Positions 25,780-33,562 of a stretch of DNA of 64,000 nt are shown here, in pieces. The DNA lies in assembly GCF_039540575.1 (NCBI RefSeq), contig NZ_BAABFC010000003.1, positions 62,001 through 126,000 of the forward strand, in the 5' to 3' direction. Both the position numbers and the translations under genes were made by a program. The DNA is from Pseudaeromonas paramecii. GTDB taxonomy: Bacteria; Pseudomonadota; Gammaproteobacteria; Enterobacterales; Aeromonadaceae. The stretch's first letter is position 1; every line of letters starts with the position of its first letter. The notes below the pieces were generated by a model. That model was given only the letters and a program-made list of their open reading frames with translations. It searched no databases and was not told where the DNA came from.

Positions 25780-26997
25780 ATGTCCGCCCATTTCGATGTA
25801 CCGGCCCTGCGGGCGCAGTTCCCCGCCCTGCACCAGAGCGTTAATGGCCGCCCCCTGATCTACCTGGACAATGCCGCCACCAGTCATAAGCCGCTGGCGG
25901 TGCTGACGGCCATGGACGCCTTCTACCGCCGGGACAACGCCAACGTCCACCGCGCCGCCCATACCCTGAGCGCCCGGGCCACCGAAGCCTTCGAGGCGGC
26001 CCGCGGCACGGTGGCGCGTTTTGTGAATGCCGCCCGGCCCGAGGAGATCATCTGGACCCGGGGCACCACTGAGGCCATCAACCTGGTGGCCAACAGCTGG
26101 GGCGCCAGCCTGGGGCCCGGCGACGAAATCCTGCTCTCCACCCTGGAGCACCACGCCAACATAGTGCCCTGGCAGCTGCTGGCCCAGCGGCAGGGAGTGC
26201 AGATCAAGGTCATCCCCCTCACAACGACCGGCGAGCTGGACCTGGCGGCCGCCCTGGCCCTGCTGAGCCCACGCACCCGATTGCTGGCCGTCAGCCAGGT
26301 CTCCAACGTGCTGGGCACCGTCACCCCCTTGGCCCGGCTGATCGCCGCCGCCAAATCGGAGGGCGCCCTGACCCTGGTGGACGGCGCCCAGGCGGCGGGC
26401 CACCTGCCGGTGGATGTGCAGGCCCTGGGCTGCGACTTCTATGCTTTTTCGGGCCACAAGCTCTACGGCCCCACCGGCATCGGCGTGCTCTATGGCCGTC
26501 ATGATCTACTGGAGCAGATGCCGCCCTGGCAGGGCGGCGGCGAGATGATCCGCAAGGTGAGCTTTGCCGGCACCCGCTTCAACGCGCCGCCATTTCGCTT
26601 CGAGGCCGGCACCCCGCCCATCGCCGAGGCCATCGGCCTGGCGGCGGCGCTGGACTTTCTGACCAATCTGCCCGACGGCTGGCGCCAACACGAGGCGGAT
26701 CTGCTCGCCCAGCTGTGTGATGGCCTGGATGCCCTGCCCTTCGTGCGCCGGATCGGCCGCCCAAGTGAGCAGGTGGGGGTGGTGTCGGTCACCTTCGACG
26801 ACTGGCATCCCCAGGATGCCGGCGAGCTGCTGGATCAGATGGGCATCGCCTGCCGGGTGGGGCACCACTGTGCCATGCCGCTGATGGAGGCCCTGGGGCT
26901 GGACGGCACCCTGCGCTTCGCCCCCGCCCTGTACAACACCCGCGAGGAGATCGCCGCCACCCTGGCGGCCCTGGCCCGCTTACCGGAGTTTTTCTGA
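25780..26997 (+). CDS. csdA: Cysteine desulfurase CsdA
   Basis: 405 residues, group II (SufS/CsdA) fold. The PLP lysine sits in FSGHKLYGPTGIGVLYG (about 225-240), the substrate/PLP motif STLEHHANIVPW is near 120-132, and the catalytic Cys is in GIACRVGHHCAMPLM near 355-370. It removes sulfur from cysteine as a persulfide and passes it to CsdE. The stop overlaps the next start (TGATG), giving translational coupling to csdE; with tcdA next door this is the E. coli csdA-csdE-csdL module, so CsdA is preferred over SufS. GGAGA precedes the start. Confidence 0.92.
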   Translation: MSAHFDVPALRAQFPALHQSVNGRPLIYLDNAATSHKPLAVLTAMDAFYRRDNANVHRAAHTLSARATEAFEAARGTVARFVNAARPEEIIWTRGTTEAINLVANSWGASLGPGDEILLSTLEHHANIVPWQLLAQRQGVQIKVIPLTTTGELDLAAALALLSPRTRLLAVSQVSNVLGTVTPLARLIAAAKSEGALTLVDGAQAAGHLPVDVQALGCDFYAFSGHKLYGPTGIGVLYGRHDLLEQMPPWQGGGEMIRKVSFAGTRFNAPPFRFEAGTPPIAEAIGLAAALDFLTNLPDGWRQHEADLLAQLCDGLDALPFVRRIGRPSEQVGVVSVTFDDWHPQDAGELLDQMGIACRVGHHCAMPLMEALGLDGTLRFAPALYNTREEIAATLAALARLPEFF

Positions 26998-27443
26998 TGG
27001 ATGCTGCGCAGATTAGTTTTCTCACCCGGCATCCCCTGGGGGACGGCGGCCTGGATGCAGCGACGGTGATCGCCGCCCTGGGGCAAGGGGCCTGGGAGGA
27101 GCGCTACCGCGCCCTGATCCAGCTGGGCAAACAGTTGCCGGCTGTGCCGCCGGAATGGCGCGGTGAGGAGCAGGAACTGCCCGGCTGCGAGAGCCAGGTC
27201 TGGCTGCTGAGCCATCAGGATGAGGCTGGGGTCTGGCACTTCGCCGCCGACAGCCAGGCCCGCATCGTGCGCGGCCTGCTGGCGGTGGTGCTGGCGGCCC
27301 TCAATCACCAGCGCACCGAGGCCATTCTGGCCACCGACATGGCCGGCTACTTCGAGACGCTGCAGCTGGCCAAGCACCTGAGCCCCTCCCGGGGCAATGG
27401 CCTGCGGGCCATGGTGGAGGCCATCCGCAACCAGGTGGCCTAA
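26997..27443 (+). CDS. csdE: Sulfur acceptor protein CsdE
   Basis: 148 residues, SufE/CsdE fold. The acceptor cysteine is in ELPGCESQVWL (about 58-68), and the conserved AIVRGLLAVVLAALN helix follows. It takes persulfide sulfur from CsdA, activating the desulfurase and relaying sulfur onward. The start overlaps the csdA stop by one base. Convergent tcdA, a partner of CsdE in the E. coli system, ends 19 bp downstream. Confidence 0.93.
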   Translation: MDAAQISFLTRHPLGDGGLDAATVIAALGQGAWEERYRALIQLGKQLPAVPPEWRGEEQELPGCESQVWLLSHQDEAGVWHFAADSQARIVRGLLAVVLAALNHQRTEAILATDMAGYFETLQLAKHLSPSRGNGLRAMVEAIRNQVA

Positions 27444-27462
27444 ACCGGAAAGTGGGGCAAAC

Positions 27463-28269
27463 CTAGGCAGGCTGCCGCAGGGCCCGGGCACCGCGCTCGG
27501 CGATCTTGGTGAGCACCCGGGAGGCGGCCACCAGGCCGAAGGTGCCGGTGACCACGGAGACGGCGCCAAAGCCCGAGGCACAGTCCATCTTGAGGTTGCC
27601 GTCGCTGGCGGCCTTGGCATGGCAGACACCGCCGGCGCCGTCGGGGTAGCGCAGCTGCTCGGTGGAGTAGACGCACTCCACGCCGAACTTGCGGTTGGGC
27701 TCCCGGGTGAAGCCGTGCAGCCGGCGCAGATCCGCCCGCACCTTGGATGCCAGGGGATCCATGGTGGTGCGGGCCAGGTCCGCCACCTGCACCAGGGTGG
27801 GATCCAGCTGACCGCCGGCCCCGCCGGCCACTATGATGGGCAGCTTGCGCCGCTTGCAGTAGGCGACGAGCGCCACCTTGGCCTTGAGGCTGTCGATGGC
27901 GTCCACCACATAGTCAAAGCCGTCGTGAATGTACTCGGCCAGGTTATCGGCGGTGACGAAGTCATCCACAATCGTCACCCGGCAGTCCGGGTTGATCTCG
28001 CGCACCCGCGCCGCCATCACCTCCACCTTCAGCTCGCCCACCGTGGACTGCAGGGCATGCAGCTGACGGTTGCTGTTGGTGATGCAGACATCATCCAGAT
28101 CGATGAGGGTGAGGGCCCCGATGCCGGAACGGGCCAGGGCTTCCACCGCCCAGGAGCCCACGCCGCCGATGCCCACCACACAGACGTGGGCGGCAGCGAA
28201 CTGGCTGAGGGCCGGCTGGCCATAGAGGCGGGCGATGCCGCCGAAGCGTTGCAGGTAGTCGGGGGTCAT
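27463..28269 (-). CDS. tcdA: tRNA threonylcarbamoyladenosine dehydratase TcdA (CsdL)
   Basis: 268 residues from ATG 28269 (MTPDYLQRFGG); a longer TTG-initiated frame adds only seven residues. The E1-like ATP-binding motif VVGIGGVGSWAVEALARSG lies near 30-48, with NRQLHAL and VVDAIDSLKAK downstream and a MDCASGFGA motif near the C terminus. TcdA uses ATP to cyclise t6A37 in ANN-decoding tRNAs to ct6A. The C-terminal hydrophobic stretch (VTGTFGLVAASRVL) matches the membrane-associated end known in the family. It is convergent with csdA-csdE. Confidence 0.94.
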   Translation of the reverse strand: MTPDYLQRFGGIARLYGQPALSQFAAAHVCVVGIGGVGSWAVEALARSGIGALTLIDLDDVCITNSNRQLHALQSTVGELKVEVMAARVREINPDCRVTIVDDFVTADNLAEYIHDGFDYVVDAIDSLKAKVALVAYCKRRKLPIIVAGGAGGQLDPTLVQVADLARTTMDPLASKVRADLRRLHGFTREPNRKFGVECVYSTEQLRYPDGAGGVCHAKAASDGNLKMDCASGFGAVSVVTGTFGLVAASRVLTKIAERGARALRQPA

Positions 28270-28300
28270 GATGGCTTGATGAGAACGCAAAAGGGGTCAC

Positions 28301-28328
28301 ATTATAGCAGCCGTCCCCAGGCCGCCAA
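28301..28328 (-). promoter_or_regulatory. Sigma-70 promoter of tcdA
   Basis: On the minus strand TTGGCG (28323-28328), a 16-bp spacer and a consensus TATAAT (28301-28306) lie about 32-60 bp before the tcdA start. Confidence 0.6.
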
Positions 28329-28407
28329 GCCGATCCCGCTCCCGGCCATTTTTGCCTTGGTGCATTACACTCAACTCAGATAGGTGAGAAGGAACCATCT
28401 GGTAACC

Positions 28408-29091
28408 ATGATGCATCTCGGGCTGCCTGCCATCCTCAACAAAACGGAGCTGCGCTTCATCGCCCAGCCCATCCTCGACCAACAGGGCGGCCTGTTCGGT
28501 CACGAGATCTTGCTGCGCTTCAAGCACTTCGAATCCCCCGCCGCCCTGCTGAAAATCGTCCGCCACCTGGACTTGCGTCCCGACCTGGATCTGGATGTCT
28601 GTCAGCAGGCCGCCGAGCTCATCCCCTTCCACAACCTGGAGGGGTGCTGGAATCTCAACCTGTTTGCCAACTCCCTGCTGCTGGACGAGGTGCGTCACCA
28701 GCTCATCGCCATGGCGGATCAGCTGGGCCCCCACCAGCTGCTGCTGGATCTGCTGGAGCTGGACAAGACCACCGACATGCCGCACCTGCGCAAGGCCATG
28801 GCCCTGCTGCACGATGCCGGCATCCAGTTCGCCCTGGATGTGGAGGACATGGAAAACCCCTGCAGCCAGCTGTTGCCCTTCCAGCTGCTGCGCATGGATG
28901 TGAGACGCACACCGCGCGCCCTATGGGAACACTGGCTGGAGGAGGCCCACACCCGGGATCTGCCGCTGCTGGCCTATCGGGTGGAGAGTGAACAGCAGCT
29001 GCTGACCCTCACCGAGCTGGGGGCCGACTACCTGCAAGGCTATGCGGTGCGCGAGTCAGTGCCGCTGGAGCCCGAGCTCTCCCGTTTTTAG
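28408..29091 (+). CDS. Degenerate EAL-domain protein
   Basis: 227 residues from ATG 28408; the exact start is uncertain (GTG 28384 and ATG 28411 are alternatives) because the ribosome site AGAAGGA is 15 bases away. The whole protein is one EAL-fold domain with most catalytic residues gone: EIL for EAL, NLNLF for the NLS motif, DVED for DDFG, RMDV for KxD; the glutamate of RVESEQQL and the Gln of YLQGY remain. It should not hydrolyse c-di-GMP; such proteins act by binding partners or ligand, as with YdiV-like proteins. It is divergent from tcdA. Confidence 0.75.
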   Translation: MMHLGLPAILNKTELRFIAQPILDQQGGLFGHEILLRFKHFESPAALLKIVRHLDLRPDLDLDVCQQAAELIPFHNLEGCWNLNLFANSLLLDEVRHQLIAMADQLGPHQLLLDLLELDKTTDMPHLRKAMALLHDAGIQFALDVEDMENPCSQLLPFQLLRMDVRRTPRALWEHWLEEAHTRDLPLLAYRVESEQQLLTLTELGADYLQGYAVRESVPLEPELSRF

Positions 29092-29188
29092 GTCCGCTGA
29101 CCGAATCATGCCCCAGAATTTACAGCGACCGCCGCCATCAGGCACAATAAGCGCCTGTTTTGCCTCAGGCACCTCTAGGAATCCCATC

Positions 29189-29944
29189 ATGCACCCTACG
29201 GCCCAGGCTACTGCCCCCACCGTGTCCATCGTCATACCCGCCAAGAACGAAGTCGATAACCTCAGACCCCTGATCGAGGAGATCCGCGCCGCCATGACGG
29301 AGCGCTACGACTACGAGCTCATCTACGTGGACGATGGCAGCACGGACGACACCTTCACCACCCTGCAGGCCATCCATGCCGAAGGGCAGGTGCCCCTCAA
29401 GGTGATCCGCCACGCCCAGAGCGTGGGCCAGAGCCTGGCCATCCTGAGCGGGGCCTGGCAGGCCAGCGGTCAATGGCTGGTGGTGCTGGACGCCGATGGC
29501 CAGAACGATCCCGCCGACATCCCCGGCATGCTGGCCGCCGTGATGCAGGCCCATGACCAGGACGCCAAGGTATGGGGCGTCATCGGCCATCGGGTCAACC
29601 GGCGGGATGACTGGGTCAAGCGCCTCTCTTCCAAGCTGGCCAACGGTTTTCGTGATTTCATGCTCAAGGACGGCATCCCGGATACCGGTTGCGGCCTGAA
29701 GGCGGTGTTGCTGGCCCGCTACCTGCGGCTGCCGGCCTTCAATCACATGCACAGATACATCCCCACCCTGCTGCAAGCTCAGGGCGGCATCATGCTGGTG
29801 CACCCGGTCAATCACAGACCCCGTCTGGCGGGCAAGTCCAACTACGGGGTGTGGAACCGCCTCTGGGTGGGCCTGGTGGATGTGCTGGGGGTCTGGTGGC
29901 TCAAGCGCCGGGCCAAGGTGATCCTGGTGCAGGAGCAACTCTAA
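29189..29944 (+). CDS. GT2 polyprenyl-phosphate glycosyltransferase
   Basis: 251 residues from ATG 29189, where AGGAA lies nine bases upstream. It is a GT-A fold, DPM1/ArnC-like: VSIVIPAKNEVDNL at the N terminus, YVDDGSTDDT near 45-54, LDADGQNDPADIP with the DxD-type metal site near 100, and DTGCGLKAV near 160. No C-terminal membrane pair is visible, so it resembles soluble dolichol-P-mannose-synthase-type enzymes that charge a polyprenyl phosphate with one sugar. The next gene starts at the base after its stop, and a GT39 transferase and an epimerase follow; together they suggest a lipid-linked sugar donor route. Confidence 0.88.
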   Translation: MHPTAQATAPTVSIVIPAKNEVDNLRPLIEEIRAAMTERYDYELIYVDDGSTDDTFTTLQAIHAEGQVPLKVIRHAQSVGQSLAILSGAWQASGQWLVVLDADGQNDPADIPGMLAAVMQAHDQDAKVWGVIGHRVNRRDDWVKRLSSKLANGFRDFMLKDGIPDTGCGLKAVLLARYLRLPAFNHMHRYIPTLLQAQGGIMLVHPVNHRPRLAGKSNYGVWNRLWVGLVDVLGVWWLKRRAKVILVQEQL

Positions 29945-30280
29945 ATGGAGTGGCTCAACGCCCCCATCGCGGCCCTGGATTGGACCGGCATCCACATCAC
30001 CGGCTGGAAACTCATCGGCTACACCGGCGCCATCATGTTCGGCGGCCGCTGGCTGGTGCAGTTTGTCGCCGCCAAGCGCGCCGGCAAGCCCGTGATCCCG
30101 CGGGTCTTCTGGTACATGAGCGTCTGCGGCAGCCTGATGACCCTCAGCTACTTCGTCTTCTCCCCCAAGCAGGACTCGGTGGGCGTGCTGCAGAACCTGT
30201 TCCCCGCCTTCACCGCCCTGTACAACCTCTATCTGGATATCCGCCACCGCGGCTGGCGGCGCGACAAGGCCAGCCACTGA
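29945..30280 (+). CDS. Small membrane protein with LAB_N (lipid-A-disaccharide synthase N-terminal-like) domain
   Basis: 111 residues with three likely membrane segments. The family pattern is clear: WKLIGYTGAIMFGGRWLVQF, then RVFWYMSVCGSLMTLSYF, and LQNLFPAFTALYNLYL. These LAB_N proteins are commonly found between a GT2 and a GT39 gene and are thought to assist synthesis or membrane handling of polyprenyl-linked sugars; no enzymatic activity is proven. The start codon directly follows the GT2 stop. Confidence 0.85.
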   Translation: MEWLNAPIAALDWTGIHITGWKLIGYTGAIMFGGRWLVQFVAAKRAGKPVIPRVFWYMSVCGSLMTLSYFVFSPKQDSVGVLQNLFPAFTALYNLYLDIRHRGWRRDKASH

Positions 30281-30293
30281 CCTCGAGGTAAGC

Positions 30294-32003
30294 ATGCTCA
30301 CCGACACCCTGCTGCTGCACGGTTCCCGTTCCGCCCGCCAGGATCTGTTCTGGCTGCTGTTGCTGGCCCTGGTGGTGCTGGGTGCCGGCCTGGGGCTGCG
30401 GGATCCCTGGCCCGCCGATGAACCCCGCTTCGCCCTGGTGGCCAAGCAGATGGTGGAGTCGGGCCAATGGCTGTTCCCCATGCGCGGCGGCGAGCTCTAC
30501 CCCGACAAGCCGCCCATGCTAATGTGGCTCATCGCCTTCTTCTACAGCCTGACCGGCAGCCTCAAGCTGAGCTTCCTGCTGCCCTCCCTGCTGGCCGGGC
30601 TGGGGTGCGTGGCGCTGGTGTATGACGCCGCCCGCCGCCTGTGGGATAACGCCACCGGCCTGCGGGCCGGCCTGCTGCTGCTGTTCACCGTGCAGTTCAC
30701 CGTGCAGGCACACCTGGCGCAGATCGACGCCCTGCTCACCTTCTTCGTCACACTGGGGCTCTACGGCTTCCTGCGCTTCTTAGTCTGTCAGGACGGCTGG
30801 CGCTGGTACTACCTGGGCTGGTTTGCCGCTGGGCTGGGCATCATCACCAAGGGGGTGGGCATCATAGCCGCCCTGGTGCTGCTGCCGGCGCTGTGGACCC
30901 ACTGGCAAGCCATCCGTCAGGCCAGCCTGCGCCAATGGCTCAAGGCCATGGCCGGCCCCCTGGTGATGCTGCTGGCCATCAGCCTCTGGCTGGTACCCAT
31001 GGTGCTGGCCGTGGCCCACAGCGGTGATCCCCTGCACCTGGCCTATCGGGACAATATCCTGTTCCGCCAGACGGTGACTCGCTACGCCAACGCCTGGCAT
31101 CACGTCAAACCCTTCTGGTACTACCTGACCAACGTGATCCCGCCCTTCTGGCTGCCCCTCTCCCTCCTGCTGCCCTGGCTCATCTGGCAGGGCGCCAAGG
31201 CGGTAAAGACCGGCAACCGGGCCGCCCTGCTGCTGATGGGCTACCTGCTGGCCGCCCTGCTGTTCTTCTCCTGCTCGCCGGGCAAGCGCGGCGTCTACAT
31301 GACGCCCCTGACCCCGGCCCTGGCCCTGCTGGCCGCCCCCTGGCTGTCGCTGCTGCTGGCCCGCCGCTGGCCCGCCCGTCTGTTCACCGGCCTGGCCTGG
31401 CTGCTGCCTAGCCTGTTCCTGCTGCTGGTGCCCGCCCTGCTGCTGAGCCACCAGCTGGACAAGCTCACCGCCGAACTCTCCGGACCGGCCTGGCCCCTGG
31501 CCCTGAGCCTGGGTGTCACCGGCCTGCTGGCCAAGCTCTGGCTGCGCCGCCAACCCCTCACCGGCCTGCTGGCGGTGCTGACCCTGCTCTGGTTGCACTA
31601 TGGGCTGTGGGCCTATCCGCTGCTTAACCCGGTACGCACCCCGGCGGACATCATGGCCCAGGTGGATGCGCGGGTGCCGGCCCAGGACGAGGTGCTGATC
31701 GTGGATTTTCGTGAGCAGCTGTTGCTGTTTGCCGGCCACCCGGTGCTGCATTACCCCTATGCCATGAACGACAAGCAGCAGGCGCCCAATGCCGCCGTCT
31801 GGCTCAAGGCCGCCCCCGGCCGCTGGGTGCTGGGGCAACAAGCCCGTCTGGCCGGCTGTTTCGATCCGGCCAAGGGTGAAGCCCTGGGTAACCGGCATGG
31901 CGATGAATGGCTACTGGTGCGCAGCGATGCCATCCTGGCCGACTGCCCGGCGCCGGAGGAGCAGGTCGCCCCCTATCGCTATACCCCAACACGCCATTAC
32001 TAG
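30294..32003 (+). CDS. GT39/ArnT-like lipid-linked sugar transferase
   Basis: 569 residues with about 11-12 membrane segments. The GT39 signature LRDPWPADEPRFALVAKQMV is near residue 34-53, holding the conserved Asp-Glu-x-Arg of the first periplasmic loop, and DKPPMLMWLIAFFYSL follows. The C-terminal third is a smaller periplasmic domain (about 450-569). The family uses polyprenyl-phosphate sugars as donors on the periplasmic side, moving them to lipid A, core sugars or proteins. It is third in the four-gene cassette; GAGGTAAGC precedes ATG 30294. It is not likely to be ArnT itself, as the other arn genes are absent. Confidence 0.88.
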   Translation: MLTDTLLLHGSRSARQDLFWLLLLALVVLGAGLGLRDPWPADEPRFALVAKQMVESGQWLFPMRGGELYPDKPPMLMWLIAFFYSLTGSLKLSFLLPSLLAGLGCVALVYDAARRLWDNATGLRAGLLLLFTVQFTVQAHLAQIDALLTFFVTLGLYGFLRFLVCQDGWRWYYLGWFAAGLGIITKGVGIIAALVLLPALWTHWQAIRQASLRQWLKAMAGPLVMLLAISLWLVPMVLAVAHSGDPLHLAYRDNILFRQTVTRYANAWHHVKPFWYYLTNVIPPFWLPLSLLLPWLIWQGAKAVKTGNRAALLLMGYLLAALLFFSCSPGKRGVYMTPLTPALALLAAPWLSLLLARRWPARLFTGLAWLLPSLFLLLVPALLLSHQLDKLTAELSGPAWPLALSLGVTGLLAKLWLRRQPLTGLLAVLTLLWLHYGLWAYPLLNPVRTPADIMAQVDARVPAQDEVLIVDFREQLLLFAGHPVLHYPYAMNDKQQAPNAAVWLKAAPGRWVLGQQARLAGCFDPAKGEALGNRHGDEWLLVRSDAILADCPAPEEQVAPYRYTPTRHY

Positions 32004-32036
32004 CAGCGCGGGCCAATCCCCCGGCAAGGAGTCACC

Positions 32037-33044
32037 ATGAAGTACCTGGTCACCGGCGCCGCCGGTTTTATCGGCTTTCATGTCAGCCAGCGGCTGCTGG
32101 CCGCCGGCCACCAGGTGGTGGGGCTGGACAACCTCAACGACTACTACGACGTGCGGTTAAAAGAGGCCCGCCTGGCCCTGCTGGCGCCGGAGGCGGGCTT
32201 TAGTTTCATCAAGGGGGAGCTGGCTGACCGGCCCGCCATGGCGGATCTGTTCGCCCAACAGCGCTTTGATCGGGTGGTGCATCTGGGCGCCCAGGCCGGG
32301 GTGCGCTACTCCCTGGACAACCCCCACGCCTATGCCGACGCCAACCTGGTGGGGCACCTGAACATCTTGGAGGGCTGCCGCCAGACCCAGGTCGGCCACC
32401 TGCTCTACGCCTCATCGAGCTCGGTCTACGGCCTCAACCGCAAGACGCCGTTTGCCACCAGCGACAGCGTGGATCACCCCGTCTCCTTGTACGCCGCCAC
32501 CAAGAAGGCCAACGAGCTGATGAGCCACAGCTATGCCCATCTCTACGGCCTGCCCACCACAGGGCTGCGCTTCTTCACCGTCTATGGCCCCTGGGGCCGG
32601 CCGGACATGGCGCTGTTCAAGTTCACCAAGGCGATTCTGGCAGGGCAAGCCATCGACGTGTACAACCAGGGCGACATGCGCCGGGACTTCACCTACATAG
32701 ACGACATCGCCGAGGCAGTGGTGCGGTTGACCGACGTCATCCCCCAGCCCAACCCGGCCTGGACGGTGGAGACCGGCTCAGCGGCGGACAGCTCGGCGCC
32801 CTATCGGGTGTACAACATAGGCAACAGCCAGCCGGTGGCCCTGACCCACTTCATCGGCGAGCTGGAGCGGGCCCTGGGGGTGAAGGCGCAGATGAACCTG
32901 CTGCCCATGCAGCCCGGCGACGTACTGGAAACCAGCGCCGACACCTCGGCCCTGGAAGCCGCCATCGGCTTCAAACCCCACACCGCACTGGCCGACGGCC
33001 TGGCGCGGTTTGTGGCCTGGTATAAGGATTTTTATCGGGTCTGA
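32037..33044 (+). CDS. UDP-hexuronic acid 4-epimerase (SDR family)
   Basis: 335 residues. The Rossmann motif VTGAAGFIGFHV is at 4-15, the catalytic SSS/YAATKK set is at about 123-160 (SSSSVYG and YAATKKANE), and RFFTVYGPWGRPDMALFKFT near 180-199 is characteristic of UDP-glucuronate 4-epimerases (CapI/LpsL type). They convert UDP-glucuronate to UDP-galacturonate in the cytoplasm. AAGGAG precedes the start at nine bases. As last gene of the cassette it suggests that the sugar loaded by the GT2 enzyme and moved by the GT39 enzyme is galacturonate, an inference from family and order. Confidence 0.9.
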   Translation: MKYLVTGAAGFIGFHVSQRLLAAGHQVVGLDNLNDYYDVRLKEARLALLAPEAGFSFIKGELADRPAMADLFAQQRFDRVVHLGAQAGVRYSLDNPHAYADANLVGHLNILEGCRQTQVGHLLYASSSSVYGLNRKTPFATSDSVDHPVSLYAATKKANELMSHSYAHLYGLPTTGLRFFTVYGPWGRPDMALFKFTKAILAGQAIDVYNQGDMRRDFTYIDDIAEAVVRLTDVIPQPNPAWTVETGSAADSSAPYRVYNIGNSQPVALTHFIGELERALGVKAQMNLLPMQPGDVLETSADTSALEAAIGFKPHTALADGLARFVAWYKDFYRV

Positions 33045-33062
33045 TGGAATGAGCGTCGTCTC

Positions 33063-33479
33063 CTACACGGCGACGCTGAACACCTGGCCGGGGCGGGTGG
33101 CGGCTTCGCCGTAGCGGCTGGCCAGGGTATGGCGGGGGGTCGGTGCCGGGGTGTCGCCGGTGGCATCATCCAGCCAGTTATTCAGCTGGCGCTGCACCCG
33201 CGCCTCGCGATACCAGTCGTACAGATCCGGCCCCTGATTGTCATGCCGAGCCTGATCGCTGCCATCCAGATAGGCGTCGAACACCGCCTGCTGCTGATGG
33301 TGTTTGGCCCCGGCCACCAGCCACTGGCGCGTCTGGTCCCGGGTCTGCGGATCCTGGGTCTGCGCCTCTTGGTTGACCCGGGTCACCGGGGCCAGGGTAC
33401 GGGTGTCGGACACTCCCTTGTCCATGGTGTAGGTGGCCGGCCAATCCTGCCGGGCCACGCTGGCGATACCATGGAACAT
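33063..33479 (-). CDS. Hypothetical hydrophilic 138-residue protein
   Basis: 138 residues, rich in Gln, Asp, Arg and Thr, with no signal peptide or membrane helix. The start ATG 33479 follows GAGGAGAATCGAC, a strong ribosome site. A central helical region (VNQEAQTQDPQTRDQTRQWLVAGAK) looks partly coiled, and AYLDGSDQARHDNQG leads to LYDWYREARVQRQLNNWLDD. The C terminus is Pro/Thr-rich then VFSVAV. I do not recognise a family. It lies between the epimerase (convergent) and a MATE pump gene. Confidence 0.6.
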   Translation of the reverse strand: MFHGIASVARQDWPATYTMDKGVSDTRTLAPVTRVNQEAQTQDPQTRDQTRQWLVAGAKHHQQQAVFDAYLDGSDQARHDNQGPDLYDWYREARVQRQLNNWLDDATGDTPAPTPRHTLASRYGEAATRPGQVFSVAV

Positions 33480-33562
33480 GTCGATTCTCCTCAGCTTGGA
33501 GAACCAGGGTACAAGATTTGAGCAATGCCGGTTGACCTTTAGCCGGGTTGGTTAAGGCCGCA

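Noticed and set aside
30294..32003. Identification of the GT39 protein as ArnT (aminoarabinose transferase)
   Set aside because: None of the arnABCDEF aminoarabinose genes are present; the adjacent epimerase points to a uronic acid.
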